In this document: piece by piece, positions 1 through 16,027 of the stretch
How the letters are laid out: the number at the start of each line of letters is the position of its first letter
Numbering within the stretch: position 1 is the first letter of the stretch
Source: Rhizoclosmatium globosum
Taxonomy: Eukaryota > Chytridiomycota > Chytridiomycetes > Chytridiales > Chytriomycetaceae
Assembly: GCA_002104985.1 (NCBI GenBank)
Contig: MCGO01000071.1
Location: forward strand, 62,001 to 126,000
Length of the DNA: 64,000 nucleotides
Direction of reading: 5' to 3'
Translations under genes and position numbers: made by a program
The notes under the pieces: model-generated
Told to the model about the DNA's origin: nothing
Database searches by the model: none
What the model saw: the letters and a program-made list of their open reading frames with translations, nothing else

Positions 1-2489
1 GTACCTGCAAAAACACAGCAAACACCTCAGGAATCTTAAAGACTCGTTCATCTACTCGAAAAATAATCAAAGGATTCTGAAGCACGTCTTGGTTTGTTAA
101 TATCCTGTGAATCTCGTTAGCCCAAAGATTGTTGAATCTTTCCCACTCACCCTTTTGGAAGCCAAGCTTTTATAGTCTTGATCCACACTTCGCGTGGTGA
201 AATCGAGTTCAAACATTGAAACAGTTTCTGGAATAAAGAACGAATCCTGTCATTTCTACAATCGCAACAACCCTTTCAGTCACTCAGTCCAGCAAAACGA
301 AACTTCTTACGTGCTACTCAAAACAGTCGGGAAAAAGTGATCCACTGCAACGTCCAAATACATTAGCAGCTGTGATGATTCCAACGCGCAGAGATATTCT
401 AAACAAGCTATGGCTGCCCATGGCTCTTGATTACAAGCTTTCAAGACAGGAATCACCGTGGCCTCCGTTACACGAAAAGAAAACAAATCCGTCGCACCAC
501 CTCGCAGTGATGGCTTCAACTGGTCATAAAGGATTCGGATTCGATAATCCAACGGAATGAGCGCTTCTCTACTCTGCCGGTCAGTGGAACAATTGAGAAT
601 CGATCAGGTCTTAACTCGTCTAAATGGTTTTCGGATTGCAGGAAACTCGCAGCTGCTACGATTTGTGGGTATTGCGACGCAACTAGACTTGCGATGGAAG
701 GATAGAAGGCTCCAAGACCTTCCCGGTTTTCGGCGCGTTCCATGTATGTCAAGATCCGGTTTATAGGCAGGATGTTCATTACTGACTCGGGATATTCTAC
801 GGTTCAGAACTTGATCAGAGAACGGACTCAGCATGATGGTTTATTTACCTGAACAGGTCGGGTTGATTTCGGTGGTGTTGGGTGCAATCCGCTTTGCAAA
901 GTATCGGTCATTAAGGTAAAGGACTTGGAAAAGCAAGACAACGTGGTATGGTTGTATGGCAGCCCCACGCTCGAATGATGCGGTGACTTCCAGATCGGAG
1001 ATTCGGGTGAATGTTTGGCTTTCAATAAGTCTGCGCGTAGAGCGTTTAATACAACAGGCATAAAAGGACGAATGAAAGAACTGACGTCTCAACGTATATC
1101 TTGAGTAGCTCAGGAAACTGAGAATGATATGGAGGCTTCAATGTGCGTATCGCCTGCATTATCCATTCCTTCACATCAATGCCTGCTTTCTGGTAAATTT
1201 TGGCTTTCAACAGTTCATGAACCACGACGATTTCAAGTCCAGAGGACAGCGTACTGGACGTGGCGTGTTTCCTTAGTGCGAGAGATCGATGTGCAATATC
1301 GGTTTCTGTTAACAGTTTCTCTGTGAATATCGACCGGAGACGTTGAAGACCATCCGGCGCTTTGATTCCACTTTGAGCCAAAGAATATAAATCTATTGAA
1401 TTAGTACGACTTACAGACGACAACTTGCACATTTAACACGCCTCTCACAAGATCACGAACTTCTGCTAACTGGTTTGTATGACAAAACACGCCAAGCATA
1501 AGTGTAAACTCTGAAGTATCAGATTGCGTGACTTTCATCAAAGCTTGTGTGAACTTTTCCACCGACACGGAAAAGAATTGATCTGCAGCTACAATTAAAG
1601 TGGATAATTTCAAGCGTGTTAGGCGTATGCTTTCAAAGCTGTTGGTTGACGATGATGGGGCGAGGATATAATTCAGGCAAGCGTGAGACTCTTCAGGTGT
1701 TAATTGAAGTTTGAAGTAGCCAGTGAATGCAGAGATGAGACGCATCAGGATACATTGTGTGGGAAGTGGAGACTGTGACGGAGATTCGGGTTAGCTTTGC
1801 TCTCTAGAATATCCCCAAATCGACCATGTGTAAAACACACCTTGGACAGCCCTTGCACCCTTTCGAAAACAGCAGATTTCGTAACTCCGAGTTGTTCCAT
1901 CAAAGCAGTATTTGAGGATTCATTCGAAAAGTACGTAGACTCCGTTGACAGCAGAGAATGAAGAACGTCAACCTTATTGTAGAAGTATGAATCAACGTAA
2001 GCATTAAATTCATTGGCAGGAACGTACAGTATCGCCTTGGATGAGTGAAATATGCAGCACAACATGAATCAATAGGTTTTTCGAGATGAGAAAGTGACGA
2101 ATGGGAGCGCGGTGTTCAGGACGAGAGAAAACCAAGTGCGTAAGTATTGATGAGATTAGATCTTGAGAGAGTGGATTGATTGAGAGGTAGTGGGCTAAGG
2201 AGTTAAGGATCTGTCGTTTTTGTGTTTGAGGATGGGTGCATTCACTGCCAATCAGGTACAAACGCACATTCGATAGAGTTGATGGGTAAGTTTGCAAGAG
2301 CGACTCGATGGTTGTTGGTATGTGCGAAGGAGTTGGTTGTGCAGAGGACAGCAGGTTGACTACCCCTTCCTATTCATTACGTGTTATTGAAGCTCTATGG
2401 TTTAAGAAACAGAGTACATGAACAGCGCGGGAAAGGTGGGCTTGGTTTCCAGTCTCAAAAGCCGATTGAACGGCTACAAAGTTCTGCAT
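1..2489 (-). CDS. unrecognised multi-exon helical protein, 5' part only
   Basis: A minus-strand gene starting at the ATG at 2487-2489 and running off the left edge. Exon 1 encodes MQNFVAVQSAFETGNQ and stops before GTTCATG near 2423; the next exon begins GAAGGGGTAG near 2370. A second likely intron of about 55 nt lies near 1985-2040 and joins reading-frame blocks at 2041-2370 and 1800-1985. Further in-frame blocks sit at about 1401-1680, 1100-1400, 841-1000, 516-770 and 307-540. Several of those junctions I could not fix. The blocks are rich in Leu and alternating hydrophobic residues, as in HEAT or other all-helical scaffold proteins, with no catalytic motif visible. The start lies 105 bp from the divergent receptor gene. 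I do not recognise the family; short resemblances to NELF or importin-like proteins were too weak to use. Confidence 0.55.
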
Positions 2490-2594
2490 GATTTTGACAA
2501 TCAAATCAAGGTATTTATAAGATAAACACTATTCTTGTAAATTATGTTCTGGCGCCAGTTACGTCAATGAAAAAAACTGACCGACAATTCTTGG

Positions 2595-5500
2595 ATGGTG
2601 CTCAACACAACTGAAACTCTCGCTGTGAAGACTTCAATATCTATCGCGTTTGTGGGACCATATTGCCTGTAAGTGATTGGGAGTGCGCTTGCTCTTCTAT
2701 TTTGTTCCAATGTATTTTTGTTTAGCTATCCAAGCCTCAACTATCATGGAACTATGGTACTTCCGGGAGGAATGGAGAGTCTAAATATCACTCAATACAG
2801 TCACTTTGACTCCCCCTCTTCAGCCGATTACTTCTTCTGGTATGATTATGGTGCTGCAGTGAGTGTGTCTTTCGTTGGCCTACTTTCAGATACTAATCGA
2901 AAGCAGCTAGCAGTGAGAGACGTGAACAACAATCCGTACATACTTCCCGACACAAGAATCGATATCAAGAGATTCAATAATTACGAGTCGTCAAAGCTTT
3001 CCAAAGGAATTCTTGTTATTACAACTGACACCGGTGGTTTTGGGATGGCTGAGACTTTACCAGATATCGTGTATAACCATCCAGATGTTGTGGCAGTATA
3101 TGGAGATTTCTCGTTCGCTGCTGCGCGATATACTGCGGCTGTAACTTCACAGTTCAAGGTATGTTTTGGACTTCATGTTCCTCGAGCTGATCGACTTCAG
3201 CTCCCGTACATAAATCCAAGCGCATTTTCAGCCCCATTACTGAATCGAAATAGTTACCCATACGCGCTTCAAATGGATACAAGTTGAGTGCTAATCAATC
3301 GTAAAACGAAATCATTAAATCCTTCACAGTGACTGGCTTTGGAAACGCTCTTCACTTGCTATTACAATACTGGAACGTGCGTCGAATAGCATTTATATAT
3401 CGAAAGAAGGATGCCACATCGCGTCTAGTCTGTCGTGAAATGATTTCAACCCTTCAGTTGCGAGGAATTCAGGTTCTGACGGAGATTGATATCGCGGCTG
3501 GACAAGGGCGCGATGGGATTAATTATATCGCGAATACTTTGGCTAGAGTTGATGCACGATATATTTACATATATGATAGTCCTCAAGGAATTGGAAGCAT
3601 TTACTTCAAATTGGCTGCGTAAGAGTGGCTCCTAATTTGAAGGCATTCTTACTTTTTTAAATGTAGTATGAATGCATCAGTTGGAGACAATTATGTTTGG
3701 ATTGGTCCGTCCAAGCCACGATTAAGGCCTGACCAGTTCCAATTTTTCAGCTCGAATTATTTAAATGCGTTACAAGGATTTGTGATTGTGAATGGATTCA
3801 GCCCGATGGATTCTGCAATGTTAAATGCTCAAAACGATATCTTGAGTGAAGTGCGAGAGAGACTACTTGGGACTGGGTAACATTAAATTTTAAGGATATA
3901 TAGTATTTAAACTGCGCATTAGTGTAAATATCACGTCTAACCAGGGATGGGCTGTCAACCTATTTCGAGCTTATGACAGCATTCAAGTGATTGCCCACGG
4001 AATCCACAAGGTACAAGAGACAATTCATATCTAATATCAAAATAATAACATTGATTTAGCTCATTCAATCTGATCCGACATTATCGATCGAGCAATTAAG
4101 CAAGCGAGAATTACAATCGAAACTTAATTCAAGCGCATTCATGAAAACAGGCAAGATAAGATTCATAAAACTTTCTGCTTACTTTTTGCATTTTGGCACA
4201 GGATATATTGGACCTGACGGAGACGCGATTGAATTCAATGAATCAGGAGACCTTGCCTCGCCCTTCATTTATCAACAACTTTCGAAGGGAGAGCTTCAAA
4301 ACGATCCTTCCAAAATATTTGCAAAGAGTAATGCGCAAGTAAACTCTCTGACATTCTATCCCGAATATCCGAACGTGTTTTTTGATGGATCTGCAACACC
4401 TCCTCCTGATGGGAAAACCGAGCTTCCAAATAAGCTATTCGTGTCAGATACTGATGGATTACTCATTTTAATTTTGGGAATACTGGGAATTATGTTGTCG
4501 ATATCTTCGATTTGCCTCGTTGTCAGAAAAAGGAAACTCCCAGATGTTTATAAGCGCTCAACGGTTTTCCTTGGATTAATATGCCTTGGCTCTGGAATTT
4601 TATTTTCGGACATGTTTCTGAGCTTTGTGGAAGTCACCGATGTAGTCTGTAGTCTTCAAATTTGGATGGTTGTCCTTGGCTTTGCATTCATTTCAGGGTC
4701 CTTGACTTTAAAGAACTCACGTGTTGTGCTCATCTTTAACAGCAAGAAACTATTGCCGGGGTACTTGCTTCATGATCATTTGTATTTGGCGGTATTCTTT
4801 GGAATAGTTTTGATTGAGTTGGTACATTATCTCTCTCAACTTATGCTTGCACTTAAATTATATTAAATAGGTATTGCTTTCGGTGTGGATGATTTTGGCG
4901 AGGCCAATAACTACGGGGTTTATTGTTGATGGCAATACTGTGTATCGTGTCTGCACAACAACCACAATACATCACTGGTCTGAAAATACTCTGTGGGCAT
5001 TCAATATCATTTTATTATTGACTCAATCAGTAATGGGAATATTTACATGGCCAGTAAAGACCGGCTTCAACGAGTCTGGGTTGATGATTTTGACTTCTTT
5101 GGTGTCAGCTATAGCCGCCTCAATCATTGCTTCAGATACTAGACCGAACCAAACTGTGCTTCGGCCACTTTTTATGTGGTTAATTGGAATGCTGATATTA
5201 TTTTCTTTGGTTGGCCCAATATTCGTTGTAGTCCTATTCAAAAGGCGAAATATGGTGGCATTAGAGGCTCGAAGAAACAGTGATGCATCCAACATTAATA
5301 ATTCAACAAGTACTCTATATGAGAAACTAGACACTGTCGTATTTGGAATTGTATCTGTTTTAGCAAAATCAAATGGTTGGTGGGCAAGTGATTCATGGCG
5401 GCAAGCTCTCTGTTTCACTATTTTCTTCAACAATAAGCTTTTTTTATTGTTTGCTCTTCCAGGAAATGAGGATCAAATGATTGCAGTTCAGTTACATGGA

Positions 5501-5644
5501 AGTGTTGTTTTCCACAGAGTGCAGTTGACGTCAACTTCATGCCGCCTGGAGATAAGAAATACAGCAGGTTATTCATCCATTTTAATTGATTTTGAGACTG
5601 AGCAGCTGTACAGATTTCTTCCATATGTCTTGAGTAGTAAATGA
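2595..5644 (+). CDS. class C G-protein-coupled receptor, GABA-B-like
   Basis: Likely a surface receptor: an extracellular periplasmic-binding-like (ANF receptor) domain followed by a 7TM_3 membrane domain. I start it at the ATG at 2595, because exon 1 (2595-2668) splices through GTAAGT and a 57-nt intron into 2726 and supplies the first strand of the binding domain (ISIAFVGPYCLYPSLNYHG). Further exons include 2726-3158, 3201-3282 and 3330-3618, then blocks at about 3667-3880, 3950-4010, 4060-4155, 4200-4865 and 4870-5644. The binding domain shows typical runs such as RRIAFIYRKKD and YVWIGPSKP. Seven hydrophobic segments follow from about 4430 to 5240, with a short hydrophilic tail after them. 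The ligand cannot be read from sequence. Class C receptors of this kind are numerous in chytrids and amoebae. Its TGA at 5642-5644 overlaps an in-frame ATG of the next gene, though I doubt that ATG is used. Confidence 0.85.
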
Positions 5645-5697
5645 GTGACCCCTTTCTTTCTTTTTTTCCCTTCTTCGATTCTACTCAACGCAACCAA

Positions 5698-8578
<2,881 letters not shown>

Positions 8579-8712
8579 TAAATGAATTTCAGTTTGATAA
8601 AATTGCGCTTTGATTGCTTTGGTTGCGGACTATGATTCGGTGAGAATCGAAGGGGGCTTTGCCACAAAACCCTTTAAAAACATCAAGCTCTTCTGCCTCC
8701 TGAAATATAAAA

Positions 8713-11700
8713 ATGACCAAATCTCTACTCGAGGTGCACCTCTACCCTACTCACAATGGGAAGATGGCTGTTATTGATTACAAGCCATCCGTTGCAATCG
8801 ACCCAAAGCCTGTGCTTCCGATTCCTATCATCCTATTAGATAACTCAGGATCAATGGGAGACGAAGTTCCTCGTCTTGCCAACAGGATCCTGCCCATGAT
8901 GCTTCAAAGTCTGGGTTACGACGTCAACTTTCCTGTAACTTTGATTACATTTGAGTCAACTTCGAAAATATACCATACTACTGTCGCAAAGCTTCGCGCT
9001 GTGCGTGTTCATGCCGCAGGCGGAACTAGTTTGGCTCCTGGAATTCATAACCTTGCCGCTGTGCTTTTGGAGTTGGCCTCTCGCAGCGAGAAACCTCAGG
9101 CTATTCGACTACTAACTGTTTCTGACGGAGCGGTATGCATTCACAATTGAAAGCAAATTGAAGTTTTCGATTAATTTCTCCAAAACAGATTTCCGACACA
9201 GATCAAGCGTTAAAAGCTGCGGAAAACCTGTCAAAATGGGCATCTGAGTATTCTCTGCGAATCAATTCACAGGCCATTCGTTTTATTTCATCAAAGTATG
9301 CGAACCCGGATACTCGCGCACTGTGTTCTCTTCTTCAGCTGAACAATACAACTGACACAGCAACCGCTGTGGATATTCATTCAAATTGGAGTGGCGACAA
9401 GATTATTCCCGCGTTTCTGGATGTGTTTCTGGGGTCCAGCGAGCAGTCTGTTTTGGCCACTCTAACAACATCTTCATCAGTCCTCAAGCAAACTCCCTGG
9501 CAAACTGAAACTGTATCATCCATTGACTTGAATGAGGGTGTAAACTGCTTTTGGGTCAGTGAGTCCTTCTCCGCCAGTAAGTTGAAAGTCTCCGGAATTG
9601 ATCCCACCGAAATCAAGGTTGTGGATCACAAACTTTCTGACATTCATTGGCGAAAGTATGAAGCTCTTTTGAAGGATAAAATTGACGCGTTCATCAACCA
9701 AATCAAGATCCTGAAGGTCCTTGATACCTCGGAAGCCCGAACTAAAATCAACAGTATTTGCACATATTTTGAAGGGCTTGATCGTTTCATTGTTGCTCGA
9801 CAGTTGGGGGAAGGGATGTCATCTGAAATCGTCACCAACGAGGGAAGCCTGAAGAGGCGAATTGCACGGATGAGGGCTGTGGTTGAGAAGAGGTCCAAGT
9901 CTGTCTTGCAAAAACTGTTGGAAATCGCGAATGATGATAAAGTCGGACAGTTGAACTCGGCGCAACAGGCTGCTTACTTGCGTACCGTGAATGCGACAAA
10001 GAATGCCAAGGTGAGTTACTTGAAACCTTGAAAAACTCATTTATTGATAAAACAAATAGGGTCTTGCGAAGCGTGCCTTAAATTCATTGAGTGGTCTTGA
10101 CTTTGATGAAGTTGCTCGTCAAGAAGTGATTCAAATGCATGCACACTTGCACGAACTGGAGGATGTTGATGATTCCGATCATGAAAGGTCATTCTTTTCG
10201 CTTGAAACGACGTTAGGCGGTATCCGAGCCGTTTGCGAGCTGGTCGATGACGGTTTTATCTATGAGATGAGCTGCCATGAGATTTTGGAACTTCTCAATA
10301 TTGTTGGTGTTCCATGCGAGCACCCAATCCATGAATATCCAGATGCCATGACATTCCGTGTTGATAAAATTCATCTAGGGTCGTTCATCAGTTTGAGTGA
10401 TGTTCTGGTGCATCAAGTCCAGGGCGGTGGCGCGCCATTGTTTACTCCTGGCTCTAATGAAGCGATCACCAACGCCATTCCTGTCTTTGAGGATGAACGA
10501 ATCGCCAGGTTTTATCGCAAGTACGCTCCAAAGCTGCTTGAATTTACTGCCAGTATTGGAATGCGACGGATGATAGCTGAAGTACCAATGACATTTGGAT
10601 ATACCATCCTTGCTGGGTTTTGGAAACTGGTGGAAATGACGAGTGTTAACAAAACTGAGCTGTGCGCCAAAATACTAGTCAATGTTTTCAACTCCATCCA
10701 GCCTTGTATTGGAGGTTACTTCAACCATTTGCTACCACTATTTGAGTCCACGCAAGTCGAAGGAATGGCGATGAATATTGGAGGCGATGGAATTGCTACT
10801 GCGTTGGTGCCAATTATCCATCACTTGAAAAAGTCGGAGCCCAAAGCTGTATATCTTACCAATGTTCTTCCAAAAGCACTTCGTGCACTTTACTCATTCG
10901 AAGTCTGGGCAACCATCCGCCGAATGTATCGCCATCAGGAACAGCCTGACAAAATTATCACTGCATTGCTTGACAAGTTGCTTGAAATCAACCTCGACAA
11001 AACACGTTATGAAGTTCAGCCTCCTTTCGAATTGGAGCCAGAGATAATCCAGTTTAACCAGTCGTACAGTGCGAACGAAGCTTGCCTTTTTGAGCTTTGC
11101 TCCCGATTCAAATTCCTCAACAACATCTGTTTGATGGGTCCCGTGTTTGAGATTCTCTGTGGCTCTGGTACACTTGCTGAAAAGATTGCTCAAATTCAAA
11201 CTGACGTTCCAGAGCGAACTGTTAAAACCCTTGCTTCGAGCATGAACATAACTTATGGTTTCAAAGATTTCCAGCTCTTCAATGTTGTCCAAGCCTTACT
11301 ATTTGAAACGAAGTCTACACGTATTGATGAGGCCACCGGAAAAGTCCTTCTCCCTGATCTTATCGACAAAGCTACTGGTGTCACCATGATCAAGGAGTAT
11401 ATTCGAAAGAGACATGAGAAGCAGTACCAAGTAGACTTGAAGATCAAATCCGACCAAGAAAACGCAATCTTGACTGCCGATCTTGTCAACTTGCTCGTCA
11501 AAACCTCTGATATTCGTGTTTACTGTGACACATTCAAGAACGGGTTGAGTAAAGGAAACTGTACAGTCCAAATCGCGAATCCCGCGTCTCCTGGCTTCAC
11601 AGAGCTCATGGACCGGCTATTGAATGTATCGGGACCTGAAGTACCACTTCAAGTCGCGAAAGTGTGGGTACTGTTGTTGGGATGTAAGCCTGCAAACAAG

Positions 11701-12015
11701 AAGAAGAACGAGACTGTAGGCCCTGCGGTTTGGAACGGAGGGAATGTGTTAGGGTTTGTTGAGCTCGATAAGTTCAAAGCAGTGTTTGTGCATTATGGGA
11801 AGGCGACTGAGTGGGATTCTGCAGCTGCCGAGTACAAAGCGCGTCGTTTGTATCAGTACCGTTCATCCTCGCATCCAAACAGACACGGGCACTTTAACGA
11901 TAAGCCATCATATTGGGCTCTTGGTTACGCGTCGTTGAGTGACATGAAAGCATCTGTATCGAAGGAGGAATTTGCTCGTTATGTTGAAGCTCATGCAGGA
12001 TGCTGCGGACTTTAA
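8713..12015 (+). CDS. large von Willebrand factor A domain protein
   Basis: Exons 8713-9132, 9189-10010 and 10060-12015 give about 1065 residues. An N-terminal VWA domain (residues about 30-200) carries the metal-ion adhesion site LLDNSGSMGDE, followed by a Thr (AAGGTSLAPG) and a later Asp (VSDGA) as expected for MIDAS. The remaining 850 residues form an all-helical-looking region with no signature I recognise. It includes a charged stretch near residues 370-420 and a C-terminal segment rich in aromatic residues (RRLYQYRSSSHPNRHGHF) ending with two cysteines. There is no signal peptide or membrane segment, so it is probably intracellular. Intracellular VWA proteins usually act as scaffolds in multi-protein complexes; a specific role would be a guess. 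The reading frame is intact with clean GT-AG introns. Confidence 0.85.
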
Positions 12016-12021
12016 ATAAAT

Positions 12022-12665
12022 TCATTTATTTAACAATGAATCTTCCACATAATTCTTAAAGTCAGATAACATGCCTTCATGCAATGTCTTGTCACGGCCA
12101 ACAGCCCCAACCCAAGCCAAGAGCCTCCAAAACTGTTCAACATCCTCAACTCTCGTCATATCATGAGATATTTCTGAAACTTTCCACGAATGTTGCGCGT
12201 AAACGAATACTGGAGCCCCACCACTCCACTGAAGTTGGTGGTGTTGGTGGTCAACAAAGTCTAAAGTCGTTGGTAAGGGGATGTATCGCCGGTCCCCTAC
12301 ACTTCTTATCAATACTCAAGATTTATGTCAGAGGTCTCGATTACCTGCGAATGCCAAATCTAACCACCCTGATTGGTCTTGAGGTGCAGTCACGGATGAA
12401 TCAAAGCCATGCAGAACTTCCCACCGGTTCCACTTGCTCCATCCATCCAAATCGATGATTGCAGCCCATACTGTCGAAAGTGGGGCGTCAATGTCTATCG
12501 AGGAGGTTACTTGTGCAATTGGAGGCGTTGAGAGATCATTGAGCTTGAAACATATAAACGCAAGAATTGTGAGGCCAAAGATGTTGAAAACTGCGATTTG
12601 AAAGGTTAGCTAAATAGGCCAGAACTGGTACGTAGAGGAAGGCCTTCACCTAGCCTCAGGGCCAT
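12022..12665 (-). CDS. SRPBCC (START-like) ligand-binding domain protein
   Basis: Three exons: 12650-12665 (only 16 nt, MALRL), 12345-12590 and 12022-12296, phases consistent, about 178 residues. After an N-terminal hydrophobic stretch (VFNIFGLTILAFICFKL), which may be a membrane anchor, comes the typical first strand and helix of the polyketide-cyclase/START superfamily (IDIDAPLSTVWAAIIDLDGW, then SKWNRW). The late strands and the C-terminal helix also fit: LQWSGGAPVFVYAQHSWKV and then LHEGMLSDFKNYVEDSL. Such proteins hold hydrophobic ligands in a helix-grip cavity; the ligand is unknown. The gene sits tail to tail with the VWA gene, with only 6 bp between stop codons. Confidence 0.8.
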
Positions 12666-12912
12666 TTGTGTGAGGATTTTCCGCTTGCCAACTTATTTTT
12701 CCGCCTTGATCAAACGGCGGAACACTATTTCTCTCAGTCAACGATATTCGTAAACTTACATATTTGTTGATTCTTAGTATCCATTCAAAGCATTTACTCT
12801 TTCTGCATCAACTCACATAAATAAAAACAATCACTACATCATATCCAAACTGTATTTGCATACTAATCCATAGCCGAAAACAGATTATCTCCATCAACAA
12901 CAAAATACCCTT
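12666..12912. other. intergenic, shared promoter/3' region
   Basis: AT-rich stretch between the SRPBCC start and the NPL4 stop. It holds no reading frame or RNA that I can support; it probably contains the SRPBCC promoter and the NPL4 polyadenylation region. Confidence 0.5.
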
Positions 12913-15102
12913 TTAATCCCTTGGCAACCCACAAACTTCACAATCCCCACTCCCAACATTATTAAACGTACAATGCCTACAAGTCCACTGCACAGCAGCC
13001 GCGCCAGACCCACTCGCCCCACCACTACCTCCTCCACCACCAACACTCCTCCCTTCACTCCTCGCGCTCTCCTCAACAACCATAACAAGCGTCTGCCAGC
13101 CTCCACTCTCAACCACAGAATTCCACGCCCCAGCCCCACGAACCGCGTTCAACAGCGTCGTCATGTCTGCAGCGTCGAGGATCCCCATCTCGGAGATGTA
13201 CAGGAGGAGGTGGAAGTCGCGGAGGGTTTCGGTGATGTCGGAGGAGAGGCGTTGGTGCACTGCGTGCATGTCTTGGAATTCGTTTGTGGCGCCGTTGCGG
13301 TTCTCGATGGGGAAGGGGGTGCGGGTTTGGAAGGTTGGTTTTTCGGTTTGTGGGAAACCGTGGGAGAGCTGTTTTAAGGGGGGAGGTTTTTATGTTAGAA
13401 CTTGGGACGAGTTGAATGTAGGGGGTGAGCTCACAGTCACGAGAAGGTAATCGACGGGGAACGTTGGTTTCGCGGCTTCTTTGACTTGAATTCCGTACTC
13501 GTTTTTGAATGTGTAGAAGACTTCCGGGATGTATTGGGCGTTTGAACTGGCTTTTACGCGGACGAGACTTGGGTCTACACTTGCTTCCACGATTCCATCA
13601 CGGGTCATGGAGACACCAACGTTTGAGATTTGGTAACACGCGGTTTCGATGCCGCCTTCTTCGTTTCCAGTGATGACGGCTGTTACGAAGCGGGAGCCGA
13701 ATTTTCCGGTGGAGGAGTAAGGGGACGCGATTGGGTATTGGGCTTGGAGATGGGCGGAGAAGAGGGCTTCGGCTGAGGTGAGGAAGTAAGAGTCTTTGTG
13801 GCGTTTGCAGACGACTGTTCCTTTTCCTGTACCGTCGTCGACCAAATCTGTGTAGATCATACCAACCTGGCGTATCGGATTTAAAAACACACTGAAAGTA
13901 ATCAATTGATTCCTCTCACCAACTCAAGACCTAAATGCGTTGCAAGTCCATTCACATTCTTTTCTTGAGGGTTTGGGCTTTGGAGCTGCAAAAACTGAGG
14001 CGCATTTTCTTGAGGTGGTTCGTAAATGACAGAGACGACTGCCTTGACACCCAAAGGAACCTTGTCTGTGTAAGGTTCGTAACGTCCATAGAGTAAACCG
14101 AAACGTTGGGCTCCAGTGCTTCTCCAGAATTTAATGAACGAGTCAATCAATGCATGTGATTCAAATTCGACGTGATCGACCATACGGAAATTCTATTTTG
14201 TTGAAGTTAGTGTTTGAACATTTCTATAAGGTTAAATCTAGTTCATATACACTCGCTATATGTTCATTCCTCCAACACATCCAGCTCATTCCTCACACCT
14301 TTCCAAATCGCAAACACACACCTGACTGGTCAATGTAATAGCACTAGGCTGACACTTTGTACAGATTCCTTTGGGAAACGGTTCATGAGTCCTTCCAGGA
14401 CAAGGATTCTTGACAAGAAAGGAGTCTTCATCAAGGGGAGGAATGAATTGAGCACTATCGATAGATGCAGTCTTATTTGCAATGAGAGCATGCTTCAGGT
14501 ACGCATGATATGACATGTGTTTAATTTTGTTTTGTTCAAGGTATTTGGGGTCATATGGTTCGAGCGGCATACAGTAGTCACACATTCCAGTTGTTCCGTG
14601 GCGACAGCTAGAATGGGAGGGGGTGTAAGTGAGGGTATCATGTTGTCAAAGCAGGGGACGCGCATACAAGTTTGGATCCATTTTACGCACGATTGTTCCC
14701 TTCTCCTTCACAAGTAGTTCATCGATTGGAGCCTGTTTAACACGCGATTGAATGGGAGAGTCCTTAGCGTCGACAGCAGCACGGGTCTCTGGAGAAAGCG
14801 ACACGAACAGCATATCGCCGTGTCTAAGTTCATTGTCAGCTGTTATCCATCTGAATGGAATGGTCTCACTTTAATCCAGTCGTTGAATTCAGAGCATTCG
14901 AGCCATTAGCATCGGTTGACACGCCAAAGGATCCTTCTGCGAGACCCAGGGCAGCAGCAACCTAGTTCCCAACTAATTAGGCTTCAATAGAGCAAGAGCA
15001 AGGACAGACCAGCGAGTGCAACTGAGCCAGCGATGTCCCTTGATCCAGTTGAATTCTTGCCTGACCAGTTGGAGCGCGAAGTCGAATTGTTAGTGGAGGC
15101 AT
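12913..15102 (-). CDS. NPL4: NPL4, ubiquitin-binding cofactor of Cdc48/p97
   Basis: Npl4 with Ufd1 recruits ubiquitinated substrates to Cdc48 for unfolding and ER-associated degradation. The start at 15100-15102 gives an N-terminal ubiquitin-like segment (MPPLTIRLRAPTGQARIQLD). Later exons carry the NPL4 zinc-finger region (CRHGTTGMCDYCMPLEPYD, with further cysteines in NPCPGRTHEPFPKGICTKC). The MPN-like NPL4 domain follows (RMVDHVEFESHALIDSF, FGLLYGRYEPY). The C-terminus is an NZF finger (WTCRHCTFNNVGSGDCEVC), which binds ubiquitin in animal NPL4 and is absent from budding yeast Npl4. At least six introns interrupt it. A Gly/Ser-rich linker precedes the NZF. The gene is head to head with an SR protein gene, the starts being 95 bp apart. 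Confidence 0.93.
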
Positions 15103-15197
15103 TTGATTGTTGTTTCTTTCTCTCTTTCTTTCTTTCTTTCTTCTTGTTTCTTTCCTGTTCTCAAACTACTCACTCACTCTTTCTTCCAATCGCAACA
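15103..15197. promoter_or_regulatory. bidirectional promoter, CT-rich
   Basis: The 95 bp between the divergent starts of NPL4 and the SR protein gene contain a strong pyrimidine tract of repeated TTTC units (about 15115-15155). Similar CT tracts precede several starts in this window (near 5645-5690, 25690-25740 and 30235-30265), so this may be the local core-promoter style. Inference from position and composition only. Confidence 0.5.
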
Positions 15198-16027
15198 ATG
15201 TCCCGTCCAACAACACTCTTCTGCGCTGGTTTCGGCCATCGAACCCGCGCCAGAGACTTGGCCTACGAATTTGAGGTATTGCCCCGAGTTGTTTAAGCAT
15301 CACTTAACACTCACCTTAACTAACACACGCACAAACAGCGCTATGGCCGCCTTGTTCGCTGCGACATTCCAGCGCCAAAGAGTTCTTCAGCGAAACCGTA
15401 CGCCTTTGTTGAGTTTGAAGACTACCGAGATGTGTGTACTTTGTTGTCTGCTCTCTGTCTCCCGTCCCAGCTTCGCTTCTACTCTTTCAACCTTGCTCAC
15501 ACTCACCCAAACCCACACTCAAACCACCTTCAACTCAAAACTAGGCCGAAGACGCCTACTACGAAATGCAAGGCATCCGAATGGACGGCTACCCACTCAC
15601 GATCCAGTGGGCGAAGCAAGACCCGTCCCGAAACTGGCGCTACGACGACGACCGCGGCCGTCGAGGCGGTGGCAGACGACCAGACTCTCGAGACAGAGAC
15701 AGAGACCGCGGCGGACGTTACAGATCTCGCTCCCGTTCCTACGACCGACGTGACCCGGTTCCTCGTCACAGCCATACCGACGACAGAGACTTGAGGAGAA
15801 GCCCGCCTCCTCCACAACACATTGTGGACGACCGTCAAATCCACAGAGACGATGACCTTGTTCATCGGGCCGATGTCGATGACCGTCGTCCTTATGATGA
15901 TGACCGTGCTCCTCCTGCTCCTTCTTCTTCTTCTCATCCGGAAGATGACCACAGACAGGTCCATGATTCTCGTGAAGAGTACCCTCCACGTGAACTCGAT
16001 GCTGCTCCGGCTCCAAACCAAGAGTAA
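15198..16027 (+). CDS. SR-type splicing factor (single RRM plus RS tail)
   Basis: Exons 15198-15275, 15339-15431 and 15545-16027 encode about 217 residues. The RRM spans residues about 5-80: RNP2-like TLFCAGFGH, RNP1-like KPYAFVEFED and the closing strand GYPLTIQWAKQDPS. The rest is rich in Arg, Asp and Ser (RSRSRSYDRRD), an RS/RD tail that in this family is phosphorylated by SR kinases and mediates spliceosome contacts in the nucleus. The arrangement is close to SRSF1/3/7 or the yeast Npl3 class; I cannot choose an orthologue. It fits an intron-rich genome that also encodes a U1 RNA in this window. The poly-Ser/Pro stretch near the C-terminus is low complexity. Confidence 0.9.

Noticed and set aside
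1..2489. NELF-C/D or NELF-B assignment for the first gene
   Set aside because: Short resemblances were scattered and out of order compared with the human proteins as I remember them.
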